DNA of 64,000 nucleotides from Trichinella spiralis (lineage: Eukaryota; Nematoda; Enoplea; Trichinellida; Trichinellidae). The DNA is taken from positions 4,764,506 through 4,828,505 of the forward strand of contig CM012954.1 of the NCBI GenBank assembly GCA_000181795.3, in the 5' to 3' direction. The position numbers were made by a program, and so were the translations under genes. This document shows, in pieces, positions 63,611 through 64,000 of the stretch (position 1 is its first letter; each line of letters starts with the position of its first letter). The notes beneath the pieces were generated by a model. It had not been told where the DNA came from. It did no database searches and saw only the letters and a program-made list of their open reading frames with translations.

Positions 63611-64000
63611 CCATGCGCCTATCTTAATACACAGGAAAGCAGCCCATATGAAACTCCGTTGAAACGGATCGACGATGTTTGAATTTTGGCACAGGAATGT
63701 TTTTCGACATTGTAATGAGGTATTCGTTCACATTGCATTTTGTTATTCAATATTTCGTTGTTTTGGGCAAGTCGATTTTCCTTAATTTTCGGTCCATTTC
63801 GAATAAATTTAAAAAGGTTATTTCAATACGAGTTGAGATGTGCATAAAGTCTTCCATTTGTTAGTTTTCCACTGACTTATCTCATTTAATCGACCAGTAG
63901 AAAGGAATTTTTCAAGTTGTTCCTGCCAATATTTATTAAAACCTGAGTGCTTATCGTATGCTTACTGTACGTTTGATGTTTCGAAAAACAATCATATCAT
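63611..64000. other. AT-rich flank after the retroelement
   Basis: No gene or repeat recognised. The sequence does not continue the repeat found at 61745-61931, so the element edges do not flank a simple insertion into that repeat. Confidence 0.5.

Overview
The window is about 64 kb of AT-rich (roughly 30% GC by eye) eukaryotic nuclear DNA with short introns of about 50-400 bp and standard GT/AG splicing plus a few GC/AG introns. Encoded proteins are animal-type: TOLLIP, DPM1, NUP62, CNOT11, SPCS1, BMS1, the PKA catalytic subunit and legumain. A PKA gene with many alternative first exons, and a PKA C-terminal half resembling nematode KIN-1 more than the fly protein, suggest a nematode, perhaps an early-branching lineage. 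That placement is inference; another small invertebrate cannot be excluded.

Layout. 0.8-5.5 kb: a diverged tandem duplication of unknown content. A short related piece lies near 6.2 kb and an inverted one at 61.75-61.93 kb. A minisatellite of about 61 bp period lies at 7.74-8.05 kb. 10.6-14.1 kb: two tandem paralogous rhodopsin-like GPCR genes with two coding exons each. 14.8-31.5 kb is the gene-dense core: TOLLIP(+), DPM1(+), NUP62(-), CNOT11(-), SPCS1(+), a small membrane-protein gene(-), BMS1(-), and a 62-codon ORF(+). 33.4-53.95 kb: one large gene for the cAMP-dependent protein kinase catalytic subunit. Five candidate alternative first exons over 18 kb all end in phase 1 and fit the shared exon at 51489. 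Its upstream region holds a 3.1-kb direct duplication separated by a 10-N gap, most simply an unmerged contig overlap. 55.9-58.2 kb: an eleven-exon legumain gene. 58.2-61.7 kb: no recognisable gene. 61.93-63.6 kb: a GC-rich, broken Ty3/gypsy-type retrotransposon fragment.

Exon structures for NUP62 (16 exons, 793 aa), CNOT11 (10, 459 aa), BMS1 (22, 1077 aa), PKA (353 aa in its canonical MGN form) and legumain (11, 452 aa) were built by hand from splice consensus and family knowledge. All close in frame. The genes are mostly housekeeping: dolichol-phosphate-mannose synthesis and signal peptide cleavage (ER), nuclear pore, mRNA deadenylation and 40S ribosome biogenesis. They are neighbours rather than a pathway. 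The most interesting locus is the PKA gene, with its array of N-terminal exons and a duplicated, phase-compatible candidate cassette exon.
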